Origin: Alphaproteobacteria bacterium | Lineage (GTDB): Bacteria; Pseudomonadota; Alphaproteobacteria; Micropepsales; Micropepsaceae | DNA length: 34,628 nucleotides | Direction of reading: 5' to 3' | Assembly: GCA_009693985.1 (NCBI GenBank) | Contig: SHWE01000021.1 | Span: forward strand, 1 to 34,628 | Shown: one piece after another, positions 17,612 to 25,366 of the stretch | Numbering within the stretch: the stretch's first letter is position 1 | How the letters are laid out: the number at the start of each line of letters is the position of its first letter | Position numbers and translations under genes: made by a program | Notes under the pieces: model-generated | Database searches by the model: none | Told to the model about the DNA's origin: nothing | What the model saw: only the letters and a program-made list of their open reading frames with translations

Positions 17612-17642
17612 GTTCTTATTATGTTCTCATTAGGGCTGTCAA
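17612..17642 (-). promoter_or_regulatory. SOS promoter: TTGACA -35 with LexA box GTTC-N7-GTTC
   Basis: On the plus strand GTTC occurs at 17612-17615 and 17623-17626, exactly seven bases apart. This is the published alphaproteobacterial LexA operator (on the coding strand GAACATAATAAGAAC). A consensus -35, TTGACA, lies at 17642-17637. Any -10 at 15-18 nt spacing (for example ATAAGA at 17619-17614, 17 nt) falls inside the box, so LexA binding would occlude the polymerase. It is the only such box I noticed in the window. Confidence 0.75.
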
Positions 17643-17655
17643 GAACAAAACAGGA

Positions 17656-18348
17656 TCAAATGGCCAGACGGGTCTCGACCAGCGTGCCCTTATCGAGCAC
17701 CAGGGTACGGTCCATCTTCTCCGACAGGGCGTAATTGTGGGTGGCGATGAGAGCGGTCAGTCCTTCGGAACGGACAAGCTGGATCAGCACTTCGAACACC
17801 CCATCCGCGGTCCTCGGATCGAGATTGCCGGTGGGTTCGTCCGCCAGCAGCACGCGGGGGGAATTGGCCAGCGCGCGGGCAATGGCGACGCGCTGCTGCT
17901 CGCCGCCCGACAATTGCGAGGGGCGATGTTCGATCCGTTCGGCCAATCCGACCAGCGTCAGAAGCCGCTTCGCCTCCACCGCAGCAGGCCCCCGCTCGCG
18001 CCCGGCGATGCGCAGCGGCATGGCGACGTTTTCCTCGGCGGTGAATTCGGGCAGCAGATGATGGAATTGATAGACGAAGCCGAGCGCCTGGCGCCTAAGC
18101 TCGGTGCGCCGCTTCTCGGGGAGTTGCGAGGCCGCCTCGCCCGCCACATAGACCTCGCCCGAACTCGGCGCCTCCAGAAGTCCGGCGATATGCAGGAGCG
18201 AGGATTTTCCGGCCCCCGATTGACCGACCAGCGCGACGATCTCGCCCGGCTTGAGGATGAGCGACACGTCCTTGAACACCACGAGCTCGCGGCTCGCCTG
18301 TTTGTAGATGCGCGTGACGCGCTCCAGCGTCAGCGGTCCATTATTCAT
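17656..18348 (-). CDS. lolD: Lipoprotein-releasing ABC transporter ATP-binding protein
   Basis: LolD powers extraction of mature outer-membrane lipoproteins from the inner membrane and hands them to LolA. The product has 230 residues. Walker A is GQSGAGKSS (42-50), the Q-loop region reads VYQFHHLLPEFTAEENV (typical of LolD/MacB types), the signature is LSGGEQQRVAIARAL, Walker B is VLLADEPTGNLD, and the H-loop is ATHN. The ATG overlaps the end of lolC by eight bases, so they are coupled. Confidence 0.95.
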   Translation of the reverse strand: MNNGPLTLERVTRIYKQASRELVVFKDVSLILKPGEIVALVGQSGAGKSSLLHIAGLLEAPSSGEVYVAGEAASQLPEKRRTELRRQALGFVYQFHHLLPEFTAEENVAMPLRIAGRERGPAAVEAKRLLTLVGLAERIEHRPSQLSGGEQQRVAIARALANSPRVLLADEPTGNLDPRTADGVFEVLIQLVRSEGLTALIATHNYALSEKMDRTLVLDKGTLVETRLAI

Positions 18349-19603
18349 AACGCAGCGCCTCTACGGGATCGAGACGCGCGGCGCGCCACGACGGATAGAG
18401 CGTCGCGAAGAACGACAGCGTCAGCGCCATCGCCACCACGGCGACGACATCGCCCACCTGGATCAGCGAGGGCATCCGGCTGAGGAAATAGATTTCCGGC
18501 GGGAACAATCCGATCCCGAAGGCGGAGGACAGGAACTGGCGGATGTTCTCGACATTGGCGCTGAACACGATGCCGAGGACGACGCCCGAAAACGTGCCGA
18601 TGACGCCAATGGCGGCGCCCGCGATAAAAAAGATTCGCATCACCGAGGCCTGGCTCGCGCCCATCGTGCGCAGGATGGCGATGTCGCCGCCCTTGTCCTT
18701 CACCAGCATGATGAGGCCAGAAACGATGTTCAGCGCCGCCACCAGGATGATCAAGGTGAGGATCAGGAACATCACATTGCGCTCGACGATGAGGGCGCCG
18801 AACAGGCTCGAATTCATCTGCTGCCAATCGAGCACGCGGGCATATTCGCCGGCCGCCAGCGCGACGGAGGTGCGCAATTCGCCGACCCGGTCGGGGTCTG
18901 TCACCATCACTTCGATGCCGCCGACAACGTCGGTGAAGCCGAAGAAAAGCTGCGCCTCGGTCAGCGGCATGAAGATGACGGTCTGGTCGTATTCCGACAT
19001 GCCGACATTGAACGTGCCCGAGACGCGATAGGTCTTGATCCGGGGCGTCGTGCCGAACGGCGTCACCGCTCCCTTGGGCGCGACCAACGTCACCGTCATT
19101 CCGGGCACGAGGCCAAGCCGCTGGGCGAGCCGCAGGCCCAGGATCACCGAATCCCCGCCCTCGAAACCGTCCAGCGACCCTTGCGACAGGCTGGACGAGA
19201 CGGTCGTCAGCCGCTGCAAATCGGCAAGCTCGATGCCGCGCACCAAGGCCCCGAATGAGGTCGTTTCGGTATTGACGAGGACCGTGCCCTCGATGATCGG
19301 GATGGCGCCGGTGACGCCCGGCAGGGCGCGGATCCGCGTCGCGGCCGCATCGTAATCGGGCACCCCGCCGGTGATGCTCTGCACGATCAAATGTCCGTTC
19401 AACCCGAGGATCCGGCCCAGAAGCTCGGCGCGGAAGCCGTTCATCACGCTCATCACGGTGATGAGGGTGGCGACGCCGAGCGCGATCCCGATCAGCGAGA
19501 AGCCCGAAATGACCGATATGAAGCTTTCCTGCCGCTTGGCCCGAAGGTAGCGGCCGGCGATCATCCATTCGAATCCGGAAAAGGGGCGTGTAAAACCGGC
19601 CAT
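18341..19603 (-). CDS. lolC: Lipoprotein-releasing system transmembrane protein LolC/LolE
   Basis: This is the membrane partner of LolD. The 420-residue product has the family layout: TM1 near 30-55 (SVISGFSLIGIALGVATLIT), a large periplasmic MacB-like domain (about 60-270), then three helices (about 273-300, 318-345 and 380-400) and a short cytoplasmic tail. The N-terminal FEWMIAGRYLRAKRQESFISVIS segment is typical of LolC/E. Alphaproteobacteria usually have a single LolC/E-type subunit acting as a homodimer, so lolC and lolE are interchangeable labels here. The ATG at 19603 has no strong Shine-Dalgarno. It is divergent from proS across 86 bp. Confidence 0.93.
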   Translation of the reverse strand: MAGFTRPFSGFEWMIAGRYLRAKRQESFISVISGFSLIGIALGVATLITVMSVMNGFRAELLGRILGLNGHLIVQSITGGVPDYDAAATRIRALPGVTGAIPIIEGTVLVNTETTSFGALVRGIELADLQRLTTVSSSLSQGSLDGFEGGDSVILGLRLAQRLGLVPGMTVTLVAPKGAVTPFGTTPRIKTYRVSGTFNVGMSEYDQTVIFMPLTEAQLFFGFTDVVGGIEVMVTDPDRVGELRTSVALAAGEYARVLDWQQMNSSLFGALIVERNVMFLILTLIILVAALNIVSGLIMLVKDKGGDIAILRTMGASQASVMRIFFIAGAAIGVIGTFSGVVLGIVFSANVENIRQFLSSAFGIGLFPPEIYFLSRMPSLIQVGDVVAVVAMALTLSFFATLYPSWRAARLDPVEALRYE

Positions 19604-19628
19604 GTGGCGCTTTTATCCAGCGAATCGC

Positions 19629-19646
19629 TTCTATAGTTCTATGGAA
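19629..19646. repeat. Imperfect 18-bp palindrome between divergent lolC and proS
   Basis: TTCTATAGTTCTATGGAA is an inverted repeat with seven of eight arm positions paired around a central TT. It lies in the 86-bp divergent control region, 44 bp before the proS ATG and 26 bp before the lolC ATG. It could be an operator acting on both genes, or incidental AT-rich promoter sequence. No regulator is suggested by the sequence. Confidence 0.3.
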
Positions 19647-19689
19647 CCGATCTAATAACGCAATTTGGCGATTTACGGAGCCTATTAAG

Positions 19690-21246
19690 ATGCAAAGAGC
19701 TTTGAGCGTTCACCGGAGCGACGGAGCACGCTCGAATTTTCCCAATTGGTATCAGGCCGTAGTCAGGGAAGCCGACATGGCCGAAATTTCGCCCGTGCGC
19801 GGCTGCATGATCATCAAACCGTGGGGCTATGGGGTCTGGGAGCTTATCCAGAAGGAACTCGACAAGCGCATCAAGGACGCCGGCCACGACAATTGCTATT
19901 TCCCGCTGTTCATCCCCCTCTCCTTCATCGCCAAGGAGGCCAGCCATGTCGGAGGCTTCGCCAAGGAGATGGCGGTCGTCACCCACCACCGGCTGAAGAC
20001 GATCGACGGCAAATTGCAGCCAGACCCGGATTCGAAACTGGAGGAGCCTCTGATCGTCAGGCCGACCTCGGAAACCATCATCGGGGACGCGTTCTCGCGC
20101 TGGATCAAAAGCCACCGCGATCTGCCGATGCTGATCAATCAATGGGCGAACGTGGTGCGCTGGGAGATGCGCACGCGGCTGTTCCTGCGAACGACGGAAT
20201 TCCTCTGGCAGGAAGGCCACACCGCGCACGCCGATGGCCACGAGGCGATGGAAGAGACCTTGCGGATTCTCGACCTCTACCGCGAATTCTCGGAGAAGAT
20301 CCTCGCCATGCCGGTGATAGATGGCGAGAAATCGGCGAACGAACGTTTCCCCGGCGCCGTGAAAACCTATTCCATCGAAGCGATGATGCAGGACGGCAAA
20401 GCGCTGCAAGCCGGCACCTCGCATTATCTCGGCACGCATTTCGCCGAGGCGCAGAATATCCGCTTTCAGAACGAGACCGGCGAGCTGACGCTCTGCCACA
20501 CGACGAGCTGGGGCGTCTCCACGCGACTGATCGGCGGCGTGATCATGACGCATGGCGACGATGACGGCTTGCGCCTGCCGCCGACCATCGCGCCCAAGCA
20601 GATCGTCATCGTGCCGATGCTGCGCGGCAAGCCCGAAGACGCCGACGTGCTCGGCTTCTGCCACAGACTGACCGACGCGCTGTCGCAGATGAAGGTCTAT
20701 GGCCAGCCGATCCGCGTGCTGTTCGACACCAAGGACGTCAAATCCGCCGACAAGCGTTGGAACTGGGTGCGCCGCGGCGCCCCCATCATCGTCGAGATCG
20801 GTCCGCGCGATGTGGCCAACGGCGTCGTCAGCTTCATGCGGCGCGACAGTCTACGCGACGGCGACAAGGTGAAATCCCATTCGATGCCGCGCGACGAATT
20901 CGTCGCCGGCGCGGCGGGGCTGCTGAACCAAATCCAGGCGACGCTGTTCGCCGAAGCGAAGAACCGGCTCGAATCCAATATCAGGAGCGACATCACCAGC
21001 CCCGGCGCGCTGGCGGAATATTTCGGCGCAGGCAAAGACGACGATGAAGCGGACGAGTTCAAAGGCTGGGTGCGCGCGCCCTGGTCGAACCCGACGGGGG
21101 CCGCGCTCGCCGGAATCGAACAGCAGTTGAAGTCGCTGAAGCTGTCGATCCGCAACGCGCCGATGGATCAGGACGAAAGCCACGGGCCCTGCATCTTCAC
21201 CGGCGAAAAGGGCGTGCAGGACATCCTGATCGCGCGGTCGTACTAG
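19690..21246 (+). CDS. proS: Prolyl-tRNA synthetase, archaeal/eukaryotic type
   Basis: It charges tRNA-Pro. The 518-residue product is a class II synthetase of the archaeal/eukaryotic-like family rather than the typical bacterial form: it opens SNFPNWYQAVVREADMAE and has PVRGCMIIKPWGYGVWELIQ. Class II and proline-site motifs are RPTSET (124-129), RWE (157-159), HTAH (177-180), GTSHYLG (from 242) and HTTSWGVSTR (270-279). An anticodon-binding domain begins near APKQIVIVP. The C-terminal domain ends in Tyr518, the terminal tyrosine characteristic of this type. The zinc cysteine cluster expected there is reduced to one Cys (501), so no zinc site. GGAG lies 9 nt before the ATG. It ends in a CTAG shared with the next gene. 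Confidence 0.94.
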   Translation: MQRALSVHRSDGARSNFPNWYQAVVREADMAEISPVRGCMIIKPWGYGVWELIQKELDKRIKDAGHDNCYFPLFIPLSFIAKEASHVGGFAKEMAVVTHHRLKTIDGKLQPDPDSKLEEPLIVRPTSETIIGDAFSRWIKSHRDLPMLINQWANVVRWEMRTRLFLRTTEFLWQEGHTAHADGHEAMEETLRILDLYREFSEKILAMPVIDGEKSANERFPGAVKTYSIEAMMQDGKALQAGTSHYLGTHFAEAQNIRFQNETGELTLCHTTSWGVSTRLIGGVIMTHGDDDGLRLPPTIAPKQIVIVPMLRGKPEDADVLGFCHRLTDALSQMKVYGQPIRVLFDTKDVKSADKRWNWVRRGAPIIVEIGPRDVANGVVSFMRRDSLRDGDKVKSHSMPRDEFVAGAAGLLNQIQATLFAEAKNRLESNIRSDITSPGALAEYFGAGKDDDEADEFKGWVRAPWSNPTGAALAGIEQQLKSLKLSIRNAPMDQDESHGPCIFTGEKGVQDILIARSY

Positions 21247-22148
21247 GCGCGGGCACGCCGTCCCGCGCGCGCCAGTTCCAATTCGCGATAGAAGGTGTAA
21301 AGGCCGGAGCCGATGATGAGGAGCGTTCCGACGACGCCCCAGATATCGGGCACGTCGCCCCATACCATGAAGCCCGCGAGCGTCGCCCACACTGCGCCGG
21401 TGTAGCGGAACGGCGCCACCACCGAGATCGCGCCCATGCGCAGCGCGCTGATATAGAGAAGATTGGCAAAGGCGACGAGACAGCCCGACGCCAACAGATA
21501 AAGCGTCTGGTCACCGCTGAGCGCGCGCCAATCGCCGGCCGCGGCGCCCGGCAGTGCCACAAGGGCGCTGATAGAGACCGCGGTCAGCGCCACCATGATG
21601 GAGGGAATGTGGCCCGCGATGCGCGAGGTGATGAGATCGCGCACCGCCCAGGCAAAAGCGGTCACCAGGGTGATCAGGACATAGATATTGGAGGCGCCGC
21701 CGCCCGGCCCCGCCACCATAAAGACGCCGATGAACCCGACGATAATCGCCGTCCAGCGCCGCCAGCCGACCTGCTCCTTGAAGACAAACGCCGACAGCGC
21801 CACCAGGATGATCGGCACCGTCAGAAGGATCACCGTGCTCTGGCCGATCTGCACATGGGGCAGCGCCGTCACGAAAGCGAAAAGGCCGATCCCTTCGAGC
21901 ACGCTGCGCCACAGCACGGCCGGATCGCGGATCGCACGCCAATGCCGCAAAGCGCCGAGCCGCCAGGCTATGGCGATGAGAATCGGAAGCGCGATGGTGT
22001 TCCGCAACACCACGATCTCGCTGGCGGGAAGGCCGCCCTCTCCGGCGAGCTTGGTGAAGGTGTCGCTGGCGGCGAACACGGCGCGGCCCGCGACCATCAA
22101 GCCGATGGCGCGCAGATTCTCGCCGGCGAAAAGCAAAGCGTTGCTCAT
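21243..22148 (-). CDS. EamA/DMT-family transporter, ten-helix
   Basis: An inner-membrane carrier of the drug/metabolite transporter superfamily; the substrate is unknown. The 301-residue product has ten predicted helices in two EamA repeats. The first contains FAASDTFTKLAGEGGLPASEIVVLRN, which resembles the RhaT/RarD/YdcZ-like branch, and the EKE-like position FKEQVGWRRW ends it. The second repeat begins near NIYVLITLVTAFAWAVRDL. The C-terminal tail is basic (RELELARAGRRARA). The ATG at 22148 lacks a Shine-Dalgarno, and an ATG 18 bp upstream runs into a stop, so the start stands by default. Its TAG overlaps the proS TAG in CTAG (21243-21246). Confidence 0.88.
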   Translation of the reverse strand: MSNALLFAGENLRAIGLMVAGRAVFAASDTFTKLAGEGGLPASEIVVLRNTIALPILIAIAWRLGALRHWRAIRDPAVLWRSVLEGIGLFAFVTALPHVQIGQSTVILLTVPIILVALSAFVFKEQVGWRRWTAIIVGFIGVFMVAGPGGGASNIYVLITLVTAFAWAVRDLITSRIAGHIPSIMVALTAVSISALVALPGAAAGDWRALSGDQTLYLLASGCLVAFANLLYISALRMGAISVVAPFRYTGAVWATLAGFMVWGDVPDIWGVVGTLLIIGSGLYTFYRELELARAGRRARA

Positions 22149-22180
22149 GCGCCGCTAACGGGCATGGGCAGCGTGTGCGG

Positions 22181-22840
22181 TCAAGAGGCTGCCGAAGGCA
22201 GATCCTCGCTGAAGATGAGGTGGTTGCCCGACGGGTCGATGACGGCGAGTTGCCTTACGCCCCAAGGCATCTTTTCGATGCCTGGATTCATATAGCGGTA
22301 CTTCTTGGCCTGAAGTTCCGCGTGTAGCGCGTCGATGCCCGACATGGGCACGATGACCCTGACGCCCGGACTACCGTCGCCATGATGCTCCGAGAGATAC
22401 AGCTTCAATCCGGCCCGCGACACCTGCATGAAAAGCGGCGCGTTGTCGTGGAAGCGATGTTCCAAATCCACCGTGAAACCGAGGAAGCCGAGATAGAATT
22501 CCTTGGCCTTCTCCACCGAGAAAATTCGCAGGATCGGAACCGGTGCGCAGAGCGGCAGATTTTCCAAGCCCTTGAGCCGCACATCGACGCCGGCACGGCG
22601 CAATTGACGGTTCTGTGAGCGCAGCTCGGCGTAAATGTCCGTGCTGATTTCCACATCCGCCGTACCCGGAACATCGGCGGACGCCACGGGCCTTCCATAG
22701 GCGTCAACGCCCGGCACGTAATCGGTGGACGTCGTGGGGTCCACGCAGGCGGGCGGCGGCGGGAGCGGTTTCTTGCCGTCCGCGGCGAGCGCCGGAAGGC
22801 CGGCGGCCATCAGGATTGCGCAAAGGATGAAATGCTTCAT
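22181..22840 (-). CDS. Exported VOC / bleomycin-resistance-like protein with extra N-terminal domain
   Basis: The 219-residue product has a signal peptide (MKHFILCAILMAAGLPALAA), a Pro-rich linker, a region of about 70 residues that I cannot assign (GVDAYGRPVASADVPGTADVEIS and ELRSQNRQLRRAGVDVRLKG), and a C-terminal VOC fold from about 100. The VOC part reads VPILRIFSVEKAKEFYLGFLGF, LEHRF, LYLSEHHGDGSPGVRV and AVIDPSGNHLIFSED. That pattern resembles bleomycin-resistance-like glyoxalase proteins, which bind ligands as dimers and need no catalysis. Ble-type proteins are normally cytosolic, so a Sec signal is unusual. I chose the ATG at 22840; a GTG four codons earlier is possible. Drug resistance is not shown by the sequence. 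Confidence 0.75.
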   Translation of the reverse strand: MKHFILCAILMAAGLPALAADGKKPLPPPPACVDPTTSTDYVPGVDAYGRPVASADVPGTADVEISTDIYAELRSQNRQLRRAGVDVRLKGLENLPLCAPVPILRIFSVEKAKEFYLGFLGFTVDLEHRFHDNAPLFMQVSRAGLKLYLSEHHGDGSPGVRVIVPMSGIDALHAELQAKKYRYMNPGIEKMPWGVRQLAVIDPSGNHLIFSEDLPSAAS

Positions 22841-22925
22841 GGCCGATCCCACGAGATGAGGCCCACCCAGGATGATCGCAAAAGCTTAATTTTGCCCATA
22901 TTGTCGGCGCGAGCATGAGGGCTCG

Positions 22926-23396
22926 ATGGTTTCGAGCAGCGCCAAGACGGTAAACGAATATCTCAAATCGCTGCCCGACGACCGTCGCAAGGCCATCGCC
23001 AAGGTGCGCGGCGCAATCCGCAAGAATCTGCCCAAGGGTTATGTGGAAATCATGCAGTACGGAGGAATCTCCTACTCCGTTCCGCTGAAGATCTACCCTA
23101 AGACCTATAACGGCCAAGCATTGAGCTATGCGGGGCTCGCTTCGCAGAAGAACCACATGGCCGTCTATCTGATGGGCATCTATGGCATTGCCGACCTGCG
23201 CCGCTGGTTCGAGGCCGAATACAAAAAAACGGGCAAGCGGATGGATGTCGGAAAATGCTGCGTGCGGTTCAGGAAACTTGACGACCTGCCGCTGGAGTTG
23301 GTGGGCGAGGCCATCGCGCGCGTACCGATGAAGGATTTCATCGTGCTCTATGAAAAGGCGCGCGGCGGCTCTTTGCGCAAAGCGCGTCAGGGCTGA
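22926..23396 (+). CDS. DUF1801 (YdhG-like) protein
   Basis: A cytoplasmic protein of 156 residues. The opening TVNEYLKSLPDDRRKAIAKVRGAIRKNLPKGYVE (in parts: helix pair, then the conserved turn), IMQYGGISYSVPL, the LSYAGLASQKNHMAVYLMG core and the C-terminal GKCCVRFRKLDDLPLELVGE match the DUF1801 family. Its biochemical role is not established. A GAGGG lies about 5 nt before the ATG. It is divergent from the VOC gene and overlaps the DUF1467 gene tail to tail by ten bases. Confidence 0.85.
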   Translation: MVSSSAKTVNEYLKSLPDDRRKAIAKVRGAIRKNLPKGYVEIMQYGGISYSVPLKIYPKTYNGQALSYAGLASQKNHMAVYLMGIYGIADLRRWFEAEYKKTGKRMDVGKCCVRFRKLDDLPLELVGEAIARVPMKDFIVLYEKARGGSLRKARQG

Positions 23397-23623
23397 AGGT
23401 AATAGGTGATGTAGGCCCAGTCGGCGACGCCCCACAGGATCGCGGCGAGCACCGTATTGATAATCAATTTGCGCTTGAGGCCGTGGACGATAGGCGCGCC
23501 GGGCTCCGACCCTGGAACGATGTCTTTCGCTTCGTGCTGGCTGCGAATGCCGAAGGGCAGGATCGCGAACAGCAAGATCCACCAGATGATAAAAAACAGC
23601 GCGGTTCCGAGAGCCCAGGGCAT
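23387..23623 (-). CDS. DUF1467 small membrane protein
   Basis: A 78-residue inner-membrane protein with two helices. The first (about 5-25) is FFIIWWILLFAILPFGIRSQ; the second (about 52-72) is INTVLAAILWGVADWAYI. The polar loop between them ends GLKRKLIIN. The WWILLFAILPFGIRSQ segment is the hallmark of the alphaproteobacterial DUF1467 family, whose function is unknown. Such genes commonly sit near rnj and proS in alphaproteobacteria, as here. GGTGATC precedes the ATG. Confidence 0.85.
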   Translation of the reverse strand: MPWALGTALFFIIWWILLFAILPFGIRSQHEAKDIVPGSEPGAPIVHGLKRKLIINTVLAAILWGVADWAYITYYLQP

Positions 23624-23650
23624 GTGATCACCTTCCGTGTGGTGGCGAGA

Positions 23651-23702
23651 TTACCCCCCTTCCGGCCCTTCGGGCCACCTTCCCCCACAAGGGGGGAAGG
23701 TG
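23651..23702. repeat. Double-hairpin GC-rich intergenic element (dispersed-palindrome type)
   Basis: Two hairpins in tandem. GGCCC (23664-23668), TTC loop, GGGCC (23672-23676). Then CACCTTCCCCC (23676-23686), ACAA loop, and GGGGGGAAGGTG (23691-23702), a stem of about 11 pairs with one extra G. On the plus strand it is followed by GTTTT; on the minus strand it begins 2 nt after the rnj stop. Elements with this CCTTCCGGCCC...GGGGGAAGG layout are dispersed in many alphaproteobacterial genomes. It probably ends the long nuo-rnj transcript. Only one full copy is in the window. Confidence 0.6.
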
Positions 23703-23704
23703 TT

Positions 23705-25366
23705 TTAAATTTCGACGGTCTCGACGCGCACGACTGGCTTCTTGCCCCAAATGTCGTTGGCGGCGCGGCGCGCGGCGATGCGGACCTGTTCCTTGATGTC
23801 GCCACCGCCCTTGCGTTTGCCGTTGAGGGCGCGTTCGATGGCTTCCCTGACGGGTTCCCGCACCACATCCGGCACGCCTTCCATATGCACCACCGGATCG
23901 GCGGCGGGCCGCCCTTTGCGGTCGAGCACCAGCGTCACGCCGATGAAGCCCGCATAGGCGAGCGAGCGGCGCCCGCGGGCGAGACCCTCGTCCTCATGCA
24001 GCAGCACGTTGCCGTCAAGATGCAAGCGGCCGGCCGGCGCTTCGTCGATCACTTCGGCTTTACCGGGCGCAAGGCGCAGCATCTCGCCGTTCTGGAGCAC
24101 CACCGCTTCGGGCACTTGAAGCTCGCGGGCGAGCCGTGCGTGCTCGCTCATATGGCGCAATTCGCCGTGGACGGGGATAGCGATCCTCGGCTTCACCCAG
24201 GCATACATCGCCGCCAATTCGTCGCGGCACGGATGCCCCGAAACGTGGACGAAATGGTCCTGTTCGGTCAGCACCGCGACGCCGCGCGCCGCCAATTGGT
24301 TTTGCAGCTCGAAAATCGAAAGATCGTTCCCCGGAATGATACGCGAGGAGAAGATCACGGAATCGCCCTCGCCGAGGCTGACATAGGGATGCTCGCCGGC
24401 CGCGATACGGGCGAGCGCGGCGCGCGGCTCACCCTGACTGCCGGTGCAGAGCAGCAACGCGCGGTTGGGCGGCAGCAGCGGCGCTTCTTCCTCTTCGCGC
24501 GTCTTGGGAAAATCGCGCAAATATCCGGTCTCGCGGGCGCACATCACCATGTGGCGCATGGCGCGCCCGACCAGCACGATCTCGCGCCCATGGGCACGCG
24601 CCGCATCGGCGATGGATTGCAGCCGCGCCACGTTGGACGCGAAGGCCGTCACGGCGACGCGGCCCTTGAGCGAGCCGATCAGCGTATGCAGCGATTTTTT
24701 TACGTCGGCTTCGGAGCCGGATTCGCCGGGCACCAGTGCATTGGTGGAATCGCAGACGCAGGCGAGCACGCCCTCCTCGCCAAGCTTGCGCAAGCGCGCA
24801 TCGTTCGTCACCTCGCCCAATTGCGGATCGGGATCGAGCTTCCAATCGCCGGTATGGACGACAACGCCCAAGGGCGTGCGGATGGCGATGGCGTTGGGTT
24901 CGGGAATCGAATGGGTGATGGAGATGAATTCCATTGCGAAGGGGCCGAGCGTCAGATTGCCGCCGAGCGGCACCACCTTCACGCGCAACCGCGTTTCAAG
25001 GCCGGCCTCTTCGAGCTTGTGCCGCACCAGTCGCGCGGTGAACGGCGTCGCATAGACCGGACATCTAAGCCGCGGCCACAGATGGGCGACCGCGCCGATA
25101 TGATCCTCATGACCGTGGGTCAGCACGAGGCCGAGCACATCCTCGCGGTTCTCTTCGAGAAAGCGGATGTCGGGCATCATCACATCGACGCCGGGTGTCG
25201 TCGCCTCGCGCCCAAACAGCACGCCGCAATCGACGATGATCCATTTGCGCGCATCGGGTGGGCCATAGCCGTAGCAATTCAGATTCATGCCGATCTCGCC
25301 CGCTCCCCCTAAGGGGAGAAAGACCAGCTCGTCATTCGCGCGCGGAGCAGCCAAGTCGAAAATCAC
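23705..25366 (-). CDS. rnj: Ribonuclease J
   Basis: A metallo-beta-lactamase/beta-CASP RNase with 5'-3' exo- and endonuclease activity in RNA maturation and decay. The product has 553 residues from the GTG at 25366, which overlaps the coaX TGA in GTGA; a TTG four codons later is an alternative. [12 protein letters not shown] (17-28) opens the beta-lactamase fold, and HGHEDH (84-89) is the metal-binding motif. [18 protein letters not shown] segment and [11 protein letters not shown] belong to the beta-CASP region, and [11 protein letters not shown] supplies later metal and phosphate-site histidines. The C-terminal domain is present. It is the last gene of the nuo-birA-coaX-rnj run. Confidence 0.93.
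   Translation of the reverse strand: MIFDLAAPRANDELVFLPLGGAGEIGMNLNCYGYGPPDARKWIIVDCGVLFGREATTPGVDVMMPDIRFLEENREDVLGLVLTHGHEDHIGAVAHLWPRLRCPVYATPFTARLVRHKLEEAGLETRLRVKVVPLGGNLTLGPFAMEFISITHSIPEPNAIAIRTPLGVVVHTGDWKLDPDPQLGEVTNDARLRKLGEEGVLACVCDSTNALVPGESGSEADVKKSLHTLIGSLKGRVAVTAFASNVARLQSIADAARAHGREIVLVGRAMRHMVMCARETGYLRDFPKTREEEEAPLLPPNRALLLCTGSQGEPRAALARIAAGEHPYVSLGEGDSVIFSSRIIPGNDLSIFELQNQLAARGVAVLTEQDHFVHVSGHPCRDELAAMYAWVKPRIAIPVHGELRHMSEHARLARELQVPEAVVLQNGEMLRLAPGKAEVIDEAPAGRLHLDGNVLLHEDEGLARGRRSLAYAGFIGVTLVLDRKGRPAADPVVHMEGVPDVVREPVREAIERALNGKRKGGGDIKEQVRIAARRAANDIWGKKPVVRVETVEI

Noticed and set aside
22704-23582. Minus-strand open frame spanning the DUF1801 gene
   Set aside because: Overlaps three better supported genes in other frames, with an Arg/Ala-rich composition and no recognised domain.
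23483-25312. Long plus-strand open frame of about 600 codons opposite rnj
   Set aside because: Antisense shadow in GC-rich DNA. The minus frame encodes RNase J with all motifs; the plus product is rich in Arg, His and Gly and has no family pattern.
25302-25319. CTCCCCCTAAGGGGAG-like hairpin resembling the element at 23651-23702
   Set aside because: It lies in the conserved LPLGGAGE codons of rnj and is explained by coding constraint.
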